Source of the DNA: Crotalaria pallida
Lineage: Eukaryota; Streptophyta; Magnoliopsida; Fabales; Fabaceae
NCBI GenBank assembly: GCA_037953625.1
Contig: CM075655.1
Location: 120,225,001 to 120,289,000 of the forward strand
DNA: 64,000 nucleotides
Reading direction: 5' to 3'
Below, one piece after another: positions 34,002 to 46,168 of this stretch. A program made the position numbers and the translations under genes. Under the pieces are notes generated by a model. It searched no databases, was not told the origin of the DNA, and worked only from the letters and a program-made list of their open reading frames with translations. How positions within the stretch are numbered: the stretch's first letter is position 1; every line of letters begins with the position of its first letter.

Positions 34002-35690
34002 AATTATTCTATAGTAACTATATATATATGATGCATATTATTAATCATAGGAAGCATAGCATGACCCTTGAAAAGGGGGAAAAATAGCAATGTTATATGA
34101 ATATTCAAATTTGACATATGGATTTAATATATATTTTGCTTGTCTTCTATGCAGAAACAATAAAATAAAATTATTATATTTCTGCATATAAAACGAGTTA
34201 GATGTTAGATCCATATATCTATTACAAATGTTCATATAGTATTACTGAAAAAAGGAATGGTATTGGCTCCGAGTTTCTTTGTACATAAGAAACCCTAAAG
34301 CATTAAATATCCTTAGCTGTTGAACCTCTATTAGGCTGTGTTCACTAGTATTATGCCATCGATCAGAATTTCAGATGCTTGAAATATACCTATAACAAAT
34401 ACATTAATTAATTAGTATGAATTCTGTTTGCCAGATTTGCTGTAAAGTGATCTATATGAATGTTAAAATGATTTCTTCATTATAGCTTAATTTTGATTTA
34501 TTACAAATTAATGTTATAGACATGTGCATTTTCTATATTTTTAATTCGCTGACACCCGTTGTAACTTGGAAGAGAAGTTGTAATTTGAGATGAGCAAATA
34601 ACCTTATTGTTATTTTTGTTCCACCAATTTTAAATTTTTTTCCTTTGCAATTATTTTGGCTTCTTATCCTAAAATAATAATAAATATAACAATATTCTTG
34701 GCCGATTTTTGGCAAGTGTACCATTTAAATATAACTTATATATATTAAAAAAGTAAAATCATGAATTTCAAACTTATAAACTGAAAATGAAAATATTGTT
34801 ACATACACAAAGCTAAGTGCTTTTTTTTTTTTAACAGCAAACAAAGAAAAAGTGGTTACTTCATTTGTTGTGTGTGTATTTGTATTTTAATTTCCAGTAG
34901 CATGTCAGCAGTTTATGATGCGTGGCTTCAGTATGGTAACCAATATGAGAGGGAGGTAGTGGCGAGTGAGACAAATACATAGAGGTGTTCATCCCATAAG
35001 CATTACTGCACATCTGACTAATTTACATCCCTAGTCGATCTAGTTAAAAGTAAAAGTCATGCATGTTGGAATTAGGAAATTCACACGAATAGTTGAAATT
35101 CAAACACACATATGGTTATGTATCTAGATTTTAAAGTTTGAGAGTTAAAAATTATAAGTTTAATTTATTTTATTAATTATTGGTAGTTTAATTTCTCATT
35201 CTAATTTCCGTCAATAACTTTGTGTGTATATATATATACACGTAAAGAAATAGTTGAAATTCAAACTCTTAAAGGTACATATGCTCATACATCACATCCT
35301 CTTCCACTATTACGTCAACCCCTTAGGGTTCTATGATGAATTCATCTTGACGTTGGGGTATTTTTCTTGTTGTCACAATGAAGTTTTGTCTTTAAAAAAA
35401 AAAAAAGGAAAAAAAAAAGAGTAAACGTTAGTAATGACTAATGAATGCTTATAAAAAAAAAAAGTAATGACTAATGAATTTAGACCGATAGGACCATCCA
35501 TAAAGCATTTCCATAACCTAATAAATAAAATTTAAAGTATAAAACATTAATATAGTATTAATTTATTTTTATTATATTAGTGATAAAAATGAATTGCACT
35601 ATTAATATCCTTATAAAAAAAAAAGTGATAAAAATGAATTGCACTACTTGATGGTAATATTTAAGTGCAATTTTTAATCTTTGGAGAGTT
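34002..35690. other. Intergenic, 3' flank of the NAC gene
   Basis: Includes the presumed NAC 3' UTR. No gene recognised. At about 35290-35410 a segment ending in gaagttttgtctttaaaaaa looks like a LINE 3' tail. Around 35455-35645 the word gtgataaaaatgaattgcac is repeated. Confidence 0.5.
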
Positions 35691-35699
35691 ATTGAAAGG

Positions 35700-36776
35700 A
35701 TACTTTTGGTTTATATATACCAATAGCAAGTGTAAAGAGTTCCACTTGGTGGAAAGATTGCTATAGCATATAGTGGTAGGATATATGTTGTCGTGGACTG
35801 GTTCATATCGTGTGTGTCAAAAAAATTGGGTTGATACTTGGTTTGGTCCGGACTCTTTAAAATCTTTATTCCCACTATTGTTTTCGGTTTCTAATCATAA
35901 GTAAGCCCTGCTATATGACATCGAGTCATGGGAAGGAGGTTCTTGGCGTTGGAGTTTAAGTTAGAGACGAGAATTTAGCCAGCGAGAACGTGAAGAAGTT
36001 GATCATTTTATGACTTTAATTCAAGATGTGCAACTTGAATTTGGTAGAGGTGATTTATGGGTTTGGATAGGTGGCGATGTTTGTTTCTCTACTCAGTTTG
36101 CTTATCAAAGTCTGTTCTATTTTACTATGCCAACTTTATCTTCGCACATATATACCACATGCTTTTCAAATTAAACTCTGAAAAATGAAAACTCCGAAGA
36201 GGTTTAGGGCTTTTATTTGGCAGCTTATACATAATCGTCTTCCTACTACAAGAGATAACCTATCCAAACGTGGGTTGTTAATTGATACAAATTGTCCACT
36301 TTGTGCAACTGCTGAAGGAAATTTGTGGCACCTGTTTTTTTTCCTTTCTCTAAATAGTCATGGGTATATCTTTTTTGTGCTTGGCTTGAATGCTCATCGT
36401 CTACCTGTGCTACAATGGAGGACTCATTTAATTTGGCTATCTCACTGTTTGCATCTTCTATGTTCTATCTTCAAAGAGGCGGACCTTATGATTTGTACAG
36501 TGGTATTGTGGTCAGTATGGACTAACTGAAACACTGTTATTTTCGCAAATGGCAATCATGATAGTAATATAATGCTCTTTTAGATGTTATTAAGGTGATA
36601 TTGCAGGATCGGTTTAAAGTTTTAATTGGTAGAAATATTTTTTCAAAGTTGGTGTATAAGCCTTAAATCAAGCGTCAATAATTGTCCTTTTATTATGTAA
36701 TTCAATTCTCCTATCTTGTTTTTGGGTTTAGGTACCCTTTGTACCTACGTCTAGTATATCTTTGTTTATAAAAAAA
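35700..36776 (+). pseudogene. LINE remnant with RT zinc-binding domain
   Basis: Decayed C-terminal part of a non-LTR retrotransposon ORF2. In shifting frames, 35830-36110 reads like the linker (DTWFGPDSLKSLFP, then EFGRGDLWVWIGG and FSTQFAYQSL). The open frame 36185-36529 is a zf-RVT domain: KTPKRFRAFIWQLIHNRLPT, RDNLSKRG, CPLC, then WHLF. Stops and frameshifts separate the pieces, and no reverse transcriptase core is present, so the copy is 5'-truncated, as LINEs usually are. The 3' end is gtaccctttgtacctacg followed by an A-rich tail at about 36770. Confidence 0.8.
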
Positions 36777-36954
36777 AGTGATAGGTATATTAATACAAAG
36801 GAAATTGCGTATCTATATATCATCCAGATGTTAGAATCAGAGAGATTCATGTGAAGTTTATAGAAGTAAAGAAGCTTCTTCATGTCAAATTAATTATTTT
36901 TAACTAGAATTTGCCTACGTAAAGAAGTTCATTATTCTCGCCCCTCCGATCCCT

Positions 36955-37530
36955 GTTACCTGTCCATGAGACGAGGAGAGTTCACCTTAGCTGGTAGAGC
37001 TGCCAACTGCAACATTAAGAGCCAAATATCCTATAAATCGCATGCAGATGCCTAATAACCATCTAAGCAGGGTGTCAAGGGCACTAGCTATATATAGCTA
37101 CTTTCTCTATCAAACATTCAAACTGTTAACTATTGCATACACCATTTATACACAAAGAGTTAAAGACTTACATATAAAGTATATATTGAATATTTGAATG
37201 TCTTTAATTATGGTACCTAAGGCAGGTTATCAAAATCTTGCAAGGATATTAAAACTAAAGTACTGATACAGTGATACCACAGCTTCTACTAAAGACGTTC
37301 CACTACTACTCTATTCTGAGTTTCTGACAACGCATACATACCTGTGAGGCTGTGATTAGTGAAGACGATGGCTTCTCCTGCTGAAGTATTTCGCTTTATA
37401 TAAATAGCAATATATGTAGGTGTCTTCTTAGCGGTTCAGTAGTTGCCGCCAGAGCTAACTCATAAGGCGTCTTCTTATATAGAGCCATACATACGTTTGA
37501 AAGTTGCACCTACTGATGATGAAGTGTGTT
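36955..37530 (-). pseudogene. Possible decayed gene fragments, minus strand
   Basis: On the minus strand there are exon-like pieces. One is around 37440-37500 (TPYELALAATTEPLRRH). One is at 37340-37395 (ILQQEKPSSSLITASQ, then GTATG). One is around 36959-37010 (acceptor-like ttgcag, LAALPAKVNSPRLMDR, then GTAACA). The first ends in an in-frame stop. The first piece resembles the end of an ankyrin-type repeat, but the family is not established and the whole may be coincidental. Confidence 0.25.
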
Positions 37531-37539
37531 TTCAAAAGT

Positions 37540-39048
37540 AGATGGTTTATATATACCAATAGCAAAACAAATCTTAAGTACCTAATCGTTGATAAGGTTA
37601 AAGTAGTGCAACTAGTAGTTATTATATGTGTAGGTGTTATTCAATGTTGACTTATACGGATGAAATTCTTGTGTCTAGAGGAGTCAATAGATCGAATCAA
37701 AACTTGCTTTCAAGCAATGGCACTAGACGACACAATGATTAGGCGTGCTCCCATCAACTTAATAATCATAATGCAGGTGGTCTCAACTACTTGTAGTCAG
37801 AAGTAATGCTACTCATGACTTGCACAAAAAGAGAGGAAGTGTGTCTGAGAGAGAGAGATTGGCATGCTTCCACAATTAGATGAGAAGAATTCTCATTCCT
37901 CCTTTGACTTAGGAAGGAAATAGGAACCGTACTCTATTCTCGTTGGAGGAAAGAGATTAATAGACTTGGGTTTGCCCTGCAAAGCCAAAACAAGCAGGCC
38001 ATGCGCATTGATAAGGTGTGTCACAATATTGGGGTTTATTAAAAGTGTTCTTTAGTTGCTAAGGTAGCACGAATATTTTGTGTACAATACCTGTATACAA
38101 ATGCGATTCTTGATGAGGGATTATGATAGAGACTAGAGAATTGCTACTTTGTCCAAATTTGGACTTCTGCATTATATTCTAAGCTTTATATTTCATTCAC
38201 TATTCTTATATTTTTTAAAACTAAAATTGGAACTTTTGTATTTTCCAACAAGAAGTGCAATGGAATGCAAAAGGTTTTGAGTACCCTTTGTACTCCATCA
38301 ATAATATTTATCTTTGCTGATCAAGAAAAAAAAGGAAAGTAATACTTACATGTACACCATTTATTTTGTCTTATAAAAGAAAATACGTACATGTACATCA
38401 GATGCGATGAAGTAAATAGACAGTACAACAATTATTACATGTATGCCAAATGATAATAGAAAAGGTGAGCACCGCGATGTCCGAGGTAAAATTTCTGGAG
38501 TTCAGGTGGTCCAATACTCCAATCTCTGTTAATAATAAAAATAAAAAAAAGGTGGTCCAATCTCTACACTTAAAAAAAAAAAAAAAAAAAAAAGGCAACA
38601 TGGAAACCTTGAGCAAAGAGCTGTAATGTTGAAAGGGTACATTCTGAATGACATGTTGGTGGAAACAACCATATAAAGGGAGACAGGTAAATCTGATTAT
38701 AATTAATGTTCACTTTTTTTTAATCTATTTAAATTGAAACAAATGGGAAAGTAAATACTATTCCTTTCATTCTTTAACTTTTGATTTTTAAGAATGATAC
38801 ACAAATATTAAAAAATTATTGATTATCATAAATTTTATGTTTTTTTTGTCTAAAGTGTCCATATTTACTCTTTGTTAAAATTGTTGTGGTGTTAAAAATT
38901 TTATTAGAAAATTTGTACATTATTTAATGTGTATAGTGATTAAGGGATGAGATTAAAGAAAAGATAAAAATAGAATTAAAATATTATGTTTTAAAATTGC
39001 AAAAAGGCAAAAATTATCGAATAAAAAAAAGAAGAAAATCTAAAAGGA
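37540..39048. other. Intergenic with LINE tail and MITE relic
   Basis: A LINE-like 3' end lies at about 38222-38331: gagtaccctttgtactcc and then an A-rich tail, sharing the gtaccctttgtac word with the LINE at 36.7 kb. At about 38752-39000 there is a diverged relative of the MITE at 55379-55732. A poly(A)/poly(T) run occurs at 38571-38593. No gene recognised. Confidence 0.5.
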
Positions 39049-39059
39049 AAAAAATTAAT

Positions 39060-39170
39060 TTTTTTTTGTTTACATGGGAGGTCTGGGACTAGAACCCATG
39101 ACCTGGGAGAGGGGGAAAATCCTAAGTGTCCCTGCAGCCACCAACTGGGCTGTTTTACGCGGACAAAAGT
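39060..39170 (-). mobile_element. Short SINE, family S1, copy C
   Basis: The minus strand reads gtccgcgtaaaacagcccag through catgggttctagtcccagac to an A-rich tail. Target duplication aaaaaattaat at 39049-39059 and 39171-39181. Homologous to copies at 23315 and 29204. Confidence 0.88.
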
Positions 39171-39181
39171 AAAAAATTAAT

Positions 39182-41818
39182 GAATGGAGGAAAAAGTATA
39201 GTACCAACAGCCAAGCAACATACTAATTTCTTGTGTCATTGTGGGTTCTAATTTGATTATTCATACAAATTTTGCCCAAGTTACTTTCCCCTTGTGTTGA
39301 CCTTCGCTTCTAAGGTCTCTTTTATCACCGCAAAATCCATCGAGGTGGATAACTTTATATACACACTTCACTTTTTTTTCCCCAAGAGTAGCTAAGAGGT
39401 AAGCTTATAAAAAGGGTAACATAGTTGAGTGAGATTTAATCAAGTAATTCCTAAATAATGTTGAAAACTAATTCTATAGAGAAAGTGTGGTCGATCTCCT
39501 TGGAAACTGTCTACGATTACTACGTACTCTACTAAACGTCTTGAGAAAAACGCATGTATTAGAGGTGTATAAAATTGCATGAATTTTTCCGGCTCACAAA
39601 ATACGAGATGTATGTTTCCCCTGCTAATTGCACCAAGAGAAAATATCTCAGAAACTTTGATCACAGAACTCACAGTGCAACTACCTTATGTTAAGTAGTT
39701 GTTCTTAAGTTCTGATTTCTTGGTTTGGATAGAGATAGATAATGAGTAATTGGATTGTAATAAAGTTTAGGATTTTTTTATGAATAGAGCAGAATTCAAC
39801 AAGTTTTATATGTACACAAGTGTGTATTAATAAAAAAGAGTGAAGAACAAGTGTGTGTTCACTTTTGTTCCGACTTTAATCAGGTGTCTTTTTCTTGCAT
39901 TAGTTAAATCTGGTGCTTGTGTTTTAGTATATAGTGCTTCTTTTCTTTGTAGTGGATTTTGATTGCATCCTGATTTATGTAGGGTTATTTACATGGATTT
40001 AATGGAAAAGGATGCTAGCTTAGTTACACCATTTGATTATTTGAGTAAATGTTCCAGCAGAAGTTTGTGAGATCGTTTGATATGAAATCTATATAAGAAA
40101 CAATTGAAGCTACTATCTTGTTTCTCTTTGTCATTGTCATTTTAGTACTAGATCAAAACACCTGTTTATATAAGTTCAACACCTCATTTTTTGTTTATGT
40201 AATTTGATTGAATTGCTGTTTATATAAGTTCAACACCTTATTTTTGTTTACGTAATTTGATTGAATTGTTTCATTTACTCGGTTGAAACTTTTTTTTTTT
40301 CATCAAGTTGAATCCTTTTTATAATGTTAGTCACGGACTCATTTGATCTTCAGTGACTTGAAATAGATAGTGGTACTTCCTTCTTTTGACAATTTCGTTT
40401 TTTTGTATTGGGTACTTGTGGAAGATGCAACAAAAAATAGAAGGCAATTATAAAAACCAGTTTTGTACGGAAGAAATCCGCATTTTTCAAAAATCTGGTT
40501 TTTACGAAAAGTTTTTATGAAAATCCATTTTAAAAAACTGGTTTTTGATCTGATTCCAGATAAAACCGGTTTTAATTTTAAAAACCGGTTTAGGTTATGA
40601 ACCAATCATCCAATTGAAAAATTCGAACTAATTTGATTAACTATCCGACCAGTTAACGTGGTTTACTGGGGATATGGACCAATTCTAACCAAAAACTGGT
40701 CCATGAACACCCAATTCACAGTGCAGCTGCCTCATGCTAAGCATAAATATAGACAGTCTCTTTAACTCAATTTATATGCACTGAGAAAAAGGAACTGAAG
40801 CAGTATGGAAAACTTTGACCGCACTAGCTGCAATGAAAAGTGTTTCTTGTACACCAAGTATACGACACCTAAATGGATACTCTTTTCGGTATAAGTGTGA
40901 TTGGATGTTGTTATACATATACCAAGTTGTAATAAATGAATTGTATGCATTAGTTGGTTGTCTTTTGAGTGTTGTTGTATTCTGTGTGTTCAAATAACAG
41001 AATTCTACTGACAAATCTGGAGAAACAAGGTAGGTTACATGGCCAACTACACCTGGTTGGTTACATGCTTAGTGTGGAAGCCCATTACCCATCCCTCAAA
41101 TATGGGAGATGCAAGGCCGGATTATTCCTAATTTGTATAAATGTGATGCTCCCATGCACCGTCAACCTTAACTAACTCAGACAGAATCTTCATAATTTTT
41201 TATTTTCATCCTTGCTTCCAAGAATTCCTATGATCCTATCGTTCGAAAAGTTCTGCAAAAGTTTATCGGAAGAATGAAAGCATATGCAGTTCACAGTTAA
41301 TATTAAATTCAACCATCTGTAAAAAATGCATGCTATCCTAGATTTATCAGGCGATGACCAGGCGATAACCAGTTAATAATGATCAATGCCACAAATGATG
41401 CCTTACGTCACACTGGAATTTGAGTGAGAATTCAATGTCACATCATCTCCTTAACTCCATTACCAAATATACATATAGATTTTTAATATAAATGTAAACA
41501 ATAAATTCAACTTCAAAGTTCATAAAAGTATTGTCATGTGGATGAGGAATCATAAACAAAACACTTGGGATAATTCTATATTCTCAGCAAATTAGGAAGT
41601 ATATCTTGCATGGGACATAGATTGGCTGCACAAAATAGGTTCTGCCTTGCTGAACCTAAATATCCCACACACAATTAGGGTAGTTCAAGAAAGGGCTTCA
41701 TTTTCTTAAATGTGAATATGCTCTTAGAGATCCAAAGGGCAAATAGATGCCTCACTTGTAGTCAGTCTCCGATACATGTACACGAATGTGGCCATGTAAC
41801 AGTGATTACTCCAAGTAA
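39182..41818. other. Intergenic, no gene recognised
   Basis: Contains a 54-bp tandem duplication at 40162-40269, an aaccggt-rich repeat at 40480-40700 similar to 7515-7700, and diverged direct repeats (cacagtgcaactacctt at about 39670 and cacagtgcagctgcctc at about 40719). The open frames near 40.8-41.2 kb overlap on both strands and match no family. The last few hundred bases should include the TL17 3' UTR. Confidence 0.45.
40162..40269. repeat. 54-bp tandem duplication
   Basis: Two adjacent units, 40162-40215 and 40216-40269, each starting ctgtttatataagttcaac and ending atttgattgaattg, differing at a few sites. Confidence 0.85.
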
Positions 41819-43594
41819 CTACTTTGCATCGCAAAGGCCAGTTGCTTCATCACAGAAACCATCTCGGTCAAGCAGTTTCTGTGGTGGAGCACTTAACAAG
41901 GGAGATGATGGGGAACCATAAGCATTTCTTCTTTTGTTCCCGCAACCTAAGCTTGCTCTTGTGCTAACTCCTGTCACAGGATTTGTGCCACTAGCATACT
42001 TGCATAGAGCCTACACAATTTAATCAAAAAGTATACATAAACTAAATATCAAGTGTTAAGTACCAACCTCCATAATGTTTAAGCTGTAAAATGAATGCTT
42101 CAGAATATAGGAGTATTAAACATCAAGCATCATCAGACACACATTTGGAAAAATTATGTCTAGGGAAAGCATTTCAACCACATTGATATATACTCTAACC
42201 AATCAATGGTCATACCTGCTTTTGGGGAAGGTCCAACACAGCATCACTGAAGTCAGCACCTTCAATGATGGCACCTCCAAGGTCACTTCGTGTGAGGACT
42301 GTCCTAACCAGAATGGCATTCGTGAGATTGGCTTCATTAAGAACCTGTAGAATCCAAACAAGAGAATCACAGATAAACAAAATAAAAGGACAAAAATACC
42401 ATAAAATTAATCAATTTGATGCAGTTACCATGCGATCCATCAATGTATCACTAAAATCGGCACCTGCAGATGCCAACCGTAAATGTTTAGTGAAATTTCA
42501 ATCATTGACAGGTGGAAGCCACATACAACAAGAAACAAAAAAATGTTTCAGCAGAGAAATTGTGGAGTTTCAAGAGAGCAAGAAAGCAATACTTTTCCAA
42601 GGTTTATGAAATTCATACATTAGTTTTTTACGAAAGGAATTGATACAGAGATCCTTTAAGAAAAGGAATTTGATGTCATGTTTGAAATTACATTAAGCAC
42701 TTTTTGGTGAAGGCCCAAGGCTTAATCATGACTTAGAAGGAAAATTTTAAATATGTGTTGAATCCAATAGAAAATAAACTGTGGGTCTAACAGGATCTAT
42801 TAGGTGAAGAAAATAAACTTTTCTCTTATACAAAGCAATGTTACTAATATTATTCAACTGTATTGTAAAGACATTAACTACTTTGGATTCCATACAAATG
42901 CAACTTACAAGAAGCTAATACCTTTAAAATTTGCCTTGTATGCAACAGCTTTTTCAAGGTATGCACCATTGAAAGTTGAACCACTAAAATCAGATTCTCT
43001 CATATCAGCAGCTGTGAAATTGGCTCTTCTGTATCAGTCATTTAGAATGATCATGAATAGAGGACACTAAATTTCTACACTATTAGACTCCAAACAATTT
43101 GCTATGATTTAGAACAAATAGTCCGAACACTCTCCTACTTAACTCAATTTAAAGGCTGAACAAAACAAAAAATGAAAACTAATCGGTGGGCGGGGCAAAT
43201 GCTTACTTAGCGACATTACCTGAAATTTTCATTGATGTGGATTGCATTCCTGCGGAAATCAGCCAGCCAGCCAGCAGTTAGTGACCAACTAACAATCATA
43301 ATATCATTCATTGATTAATATGGAAAAAGAAAGAAAGAAAGAAAACCTGAGGTCAGCAGAACCAAATTGGGCAGCGGATCCTATACCAAATTCACCCCTC
43401 TGTTCAGCCTCAAACTTGTTAAGGTCGGCAAGGGCAGACATGTCAGAAGAGCTGAAGGCAATAACCGCCGCTGCCAACGTGGCCGAAACCAACTTTCCCC
43501 ATTTCTTGGATTCTGCATGCATGCATAGGTACCCAACCCCATTCATAGTAAGTAGTAGTATTTCAATGAAAAATAATAATAATACTCCCTCCGG

Positions 43595-43647
<53 letters not shown>

Positions 43648-44100
43648 ACATTCTAGAAAGTTTTCTTGGTCCTAATTATAAGTCACTTTATATTTTCTAT
43701 GCATCACTTATTGATTTTTCTCTTTTTTGCCTTTATTAAATGCTTTTACTATCTACTTGTTATTCATCAATGAGTGCGAATTTTCCAAGAAAAGTTAAGG
43801 GGGTAAAATTGTAACATTACAATATATTCTCATGAAAATTTATAAAACCAACCACTTTCCTTGGTATGTGTAATTTGGTTAAGTATGCCTTATAATAAGG
43901 ATCAGAGTGAGTAATACAGCTAGTTAATTTTCTGGACAGAACAAAAAATAAATAAATAAAAGATAGTGCTTACTTCTGCTGCTGTTTGAGTTAATTTGGG
44001 AGAGTACAGTAAAGGGCTTTGAAATCTTGGAAGTTGTTGGAGTTGAGGATGGTTGGAGAGAATTAATGGAAAGTGGGGACAGTGAATTAGAAAGTGCCAT
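41819..44100 (-). CDS. TL17: Thylakoid lumen pentapeptide-repeat protein
   Basis: Homologue of Arabidopsis At5g53490 (thylakoid lumenal TL17). Exons on the minus strand: 44100-43974, 43512-43347, 43249-43220, 43028-42922, 42463-42429, 42344-42216, 42010-41819. All are GT-AG with consistent phase; 786 nt, 261 aa. Residues 1-45 are a Ser/Thr/Pro-rich chloroplast transit peptide. Then comes KKWGKL plus a hydrophobic stretch ending SALA (about residue 71), a lumen-targeting peptide. It has KK, not RR, so Sec-type transport is more likely than Tat. The mature part has pentapeptide repeats of A(D/N)(L/F)xx type (SADLR, RANFT, ESDFS, GADFS, NEANL, RSDLG, GADFS), which fold as a right-handed quadrilateral helix. 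Four conserved cysteines lie near the C-terminus (LCKY, LGCGN, DGFCDEATGLCD). Biochemical function is unknown. An upstream in-frame ATG at 44148 would add 16 residues. Confidence 0.93.
43584..43914. mobile_element. Stowaway-like MITE in TL17 intron 1
   Basis: Left actccctccggtc, right aaggatcagagtgagta. The interior gtcacattctagaaag and gttaagtatgccttata matches the MITE at 17838-18114. An (AT)n tract of about 25 units (43596-43645) replaces the part of the left inverted repeat that reads ctatttataa in the other copies. Confidence 0.8.
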
Positions 44101-44263
44101 AGGAAGTAGTAGAAGAAGGGGTTTGAGATTAGTACTGGTCTCTGCCAACTACTTCTGTAAGTAGGAAGGATTATAGGAATGAGGAAGGAGAGAAGGAAGC
44201 TGAGGATGGAACTCATCATTGAAGAGACTGCCACTGCCTGGTGGTAAGTGGTAACAACTGGCA

Positions 44264-44305
44264 CACGTGTTCCAGTGTTATCTGGTTTTCGGAACGCCAC
44301 GTCAC
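44264..44305 (-). promoter_or_regulatory. G-box and ACGT element upstream of TL17
   Basis: A palindromic CACGTG at 44264-44269 and a second ACGT core in gccacgtcac at 44296-44305, 165-205 bp upstream of the start codon. Such pairs bind bZIP/bHLH (HY5/PIF class) factors and are frequent in light-regulated chloroplast-protein genes. Regulation is inferred. Confidence 0.55.
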
Positions 44306-46168
44306 ATCGCAATTTTATTTTTTTAAAAGAATTTGAAAAATCATTTTCTATTTTTATTTTATTGCTAAAAGTCACTTGGTTTTTTAAGATATCCATCCAT
44401 ATGAGTAGTAAGATGACTAATTTTTTCGGATATTGTCTGGCTTTTCGGGACAACAATTCCAGTAATAACTCTAACGTTCCTAAGAGCCTGTTACCAATTG
44501 GAACTATAGCTACTTAAGCAAGTGATTAAAGTTTCGATTACTTGCTTAAGCACCTTTTTTTTGTCGAAATAAGGTGATGTCTGGACTTCACATTTTTTGT
44601 GGTCTAACTAATCAATCTCAGATCCGCGAACTGTGCGAGTCTTTGACTCAATGGTATAGATCCTCCCAAAGATTCGAGCACTTTATTACATTACAACAAT
44701 TATTCCTATTTATAAATCACATTTAATCATATTTAATTTTTTTTAATTTTAAAAAGGTTCTTTAATATTATAATATTATGCGTTTAACTTGTATTAAAAA
44801 TTTCAAAAATATATTATTTCATATTAATAAACAAATGACAAATAAAAATAAAAAATAATAAAAAACTTTTAGGAAATACAAAATGACTCATAAATAGGAT
44901 TCAAAAACTTTTCTAAAATATGACTTATAAATAAAATCGAATAGAGTATTTTTTGGCTTCTTAAATCCTTTATTTTAAAATCTTTTTAATATATTTTATG
45001 ACACATTTTAAAAAACTTATTATACTCATAACTCATAAGTAAATTTGCACTAAAATTGAATCATTTATAAAATTGATGCGTATTAATAACAATAATTTCA
45101 ATGCATGTTAGAAAAAAATATTTTAATTTTTTGTTTTTATCATTCATTGGTACCGTTTTTTTTAAAAAAAAAAAATTCCTTTAATGAGGTAACATTTTGG
45201 ACTTTATATGTTTTCTTTTTAAATCAAAATATCGTACTATTATATGATGATCTTTTGATTTAAAAGTATTTGAGTTTGACCTTTAAATTTGATCCTTACT
45301 ACATAAAACATTTTTTTAAAAAAATTTCTTTTACTTTGTGGTTGAAGATATTAAGTAAACGGTGAAACGAATTTTAAATGTACTAAGAAAATAGTATTAT
45401 GAATTTAATGGGGCTATTTTAAAAATAATAATATTTTGTAGTGTAAAATTTATTGATTTTGCTAATATTTTAGACTATATATATTTTTTTTGTTTTGTAT
45501 AAACTTCTCATGCTAAACACAAAACAAAAGTCAAAAACTCGGTTACATTTATTAATTAAATAATATGCCGTTTCTCATGCCAAAAACTAATCAGAGTCAA
45601 AATCCCAACCATTTATAATATACTGCACTAGATTAAGCTAACAAAGCAATTTGATGTGTAATTATTTTTTACTAATTAAGGATGTGTGTGTATATATACA
45701 TATATAAACATTTAATTTATTCAGAATATTATTTACGTCTAAAATGAACAATAATAATGGTTGGGAATTTTATGAGAGACGAAAAATATAACACATTCTC
45801 TCTTTTTTCTTTTTCTTTTTTTTTTTTATATATGTATATACACATATAACGTCTCTATCATTATTGTACAACATCGGCGTAACAAGGAAACAAATGGTGC
45901 CTCTATCACCCAAACAAAAAACTAATGGTGCCTTGACCGTGACATATATAAACAAAACCTTTTTTCTTTTTTTTAAGGAAATGATAATCTAAGCATTCAA
46001 ATAAAAAATAATTGGAGAAAAAGAAAATGAGCCGCGGGCTTGGCCCAATAACAAATAACCACAACTCTGGGTGGGTTGTTGAGGAAGGCCATTGAATATT
46101 GCTAACCCAATATATTTTCTTTGAGCTTGTGATGATTCGTGACAAGCGAGTCTCTCTTGTCTCCAATT
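44306..46168. other. Intergenic between TL17 and invertase
   Basis: Two genes on the same strand are separated by AT-rich DNA. A 38-bp hairpin lies at 44513-44550 (cttaagcaagt / acttgcttaag). A SINE-like fragment may lie at 44565-44685 in minus orientation (box B-like gctcgaatctt, A-rich tail), and a diverged Stowaway-like MITE at about 44695-44945. The stretch 44950-45780 has only low-complexity DNA. The stretch 45906-46168 should include the invertase 3' UTR. Confidence 0.45.

Noticed and set aside
43304..43739. Plus-strand 142-codon frame
   Set aside because: It is antisense to TL17 exon 2 and runs through the MITE and its AT microsatellite.
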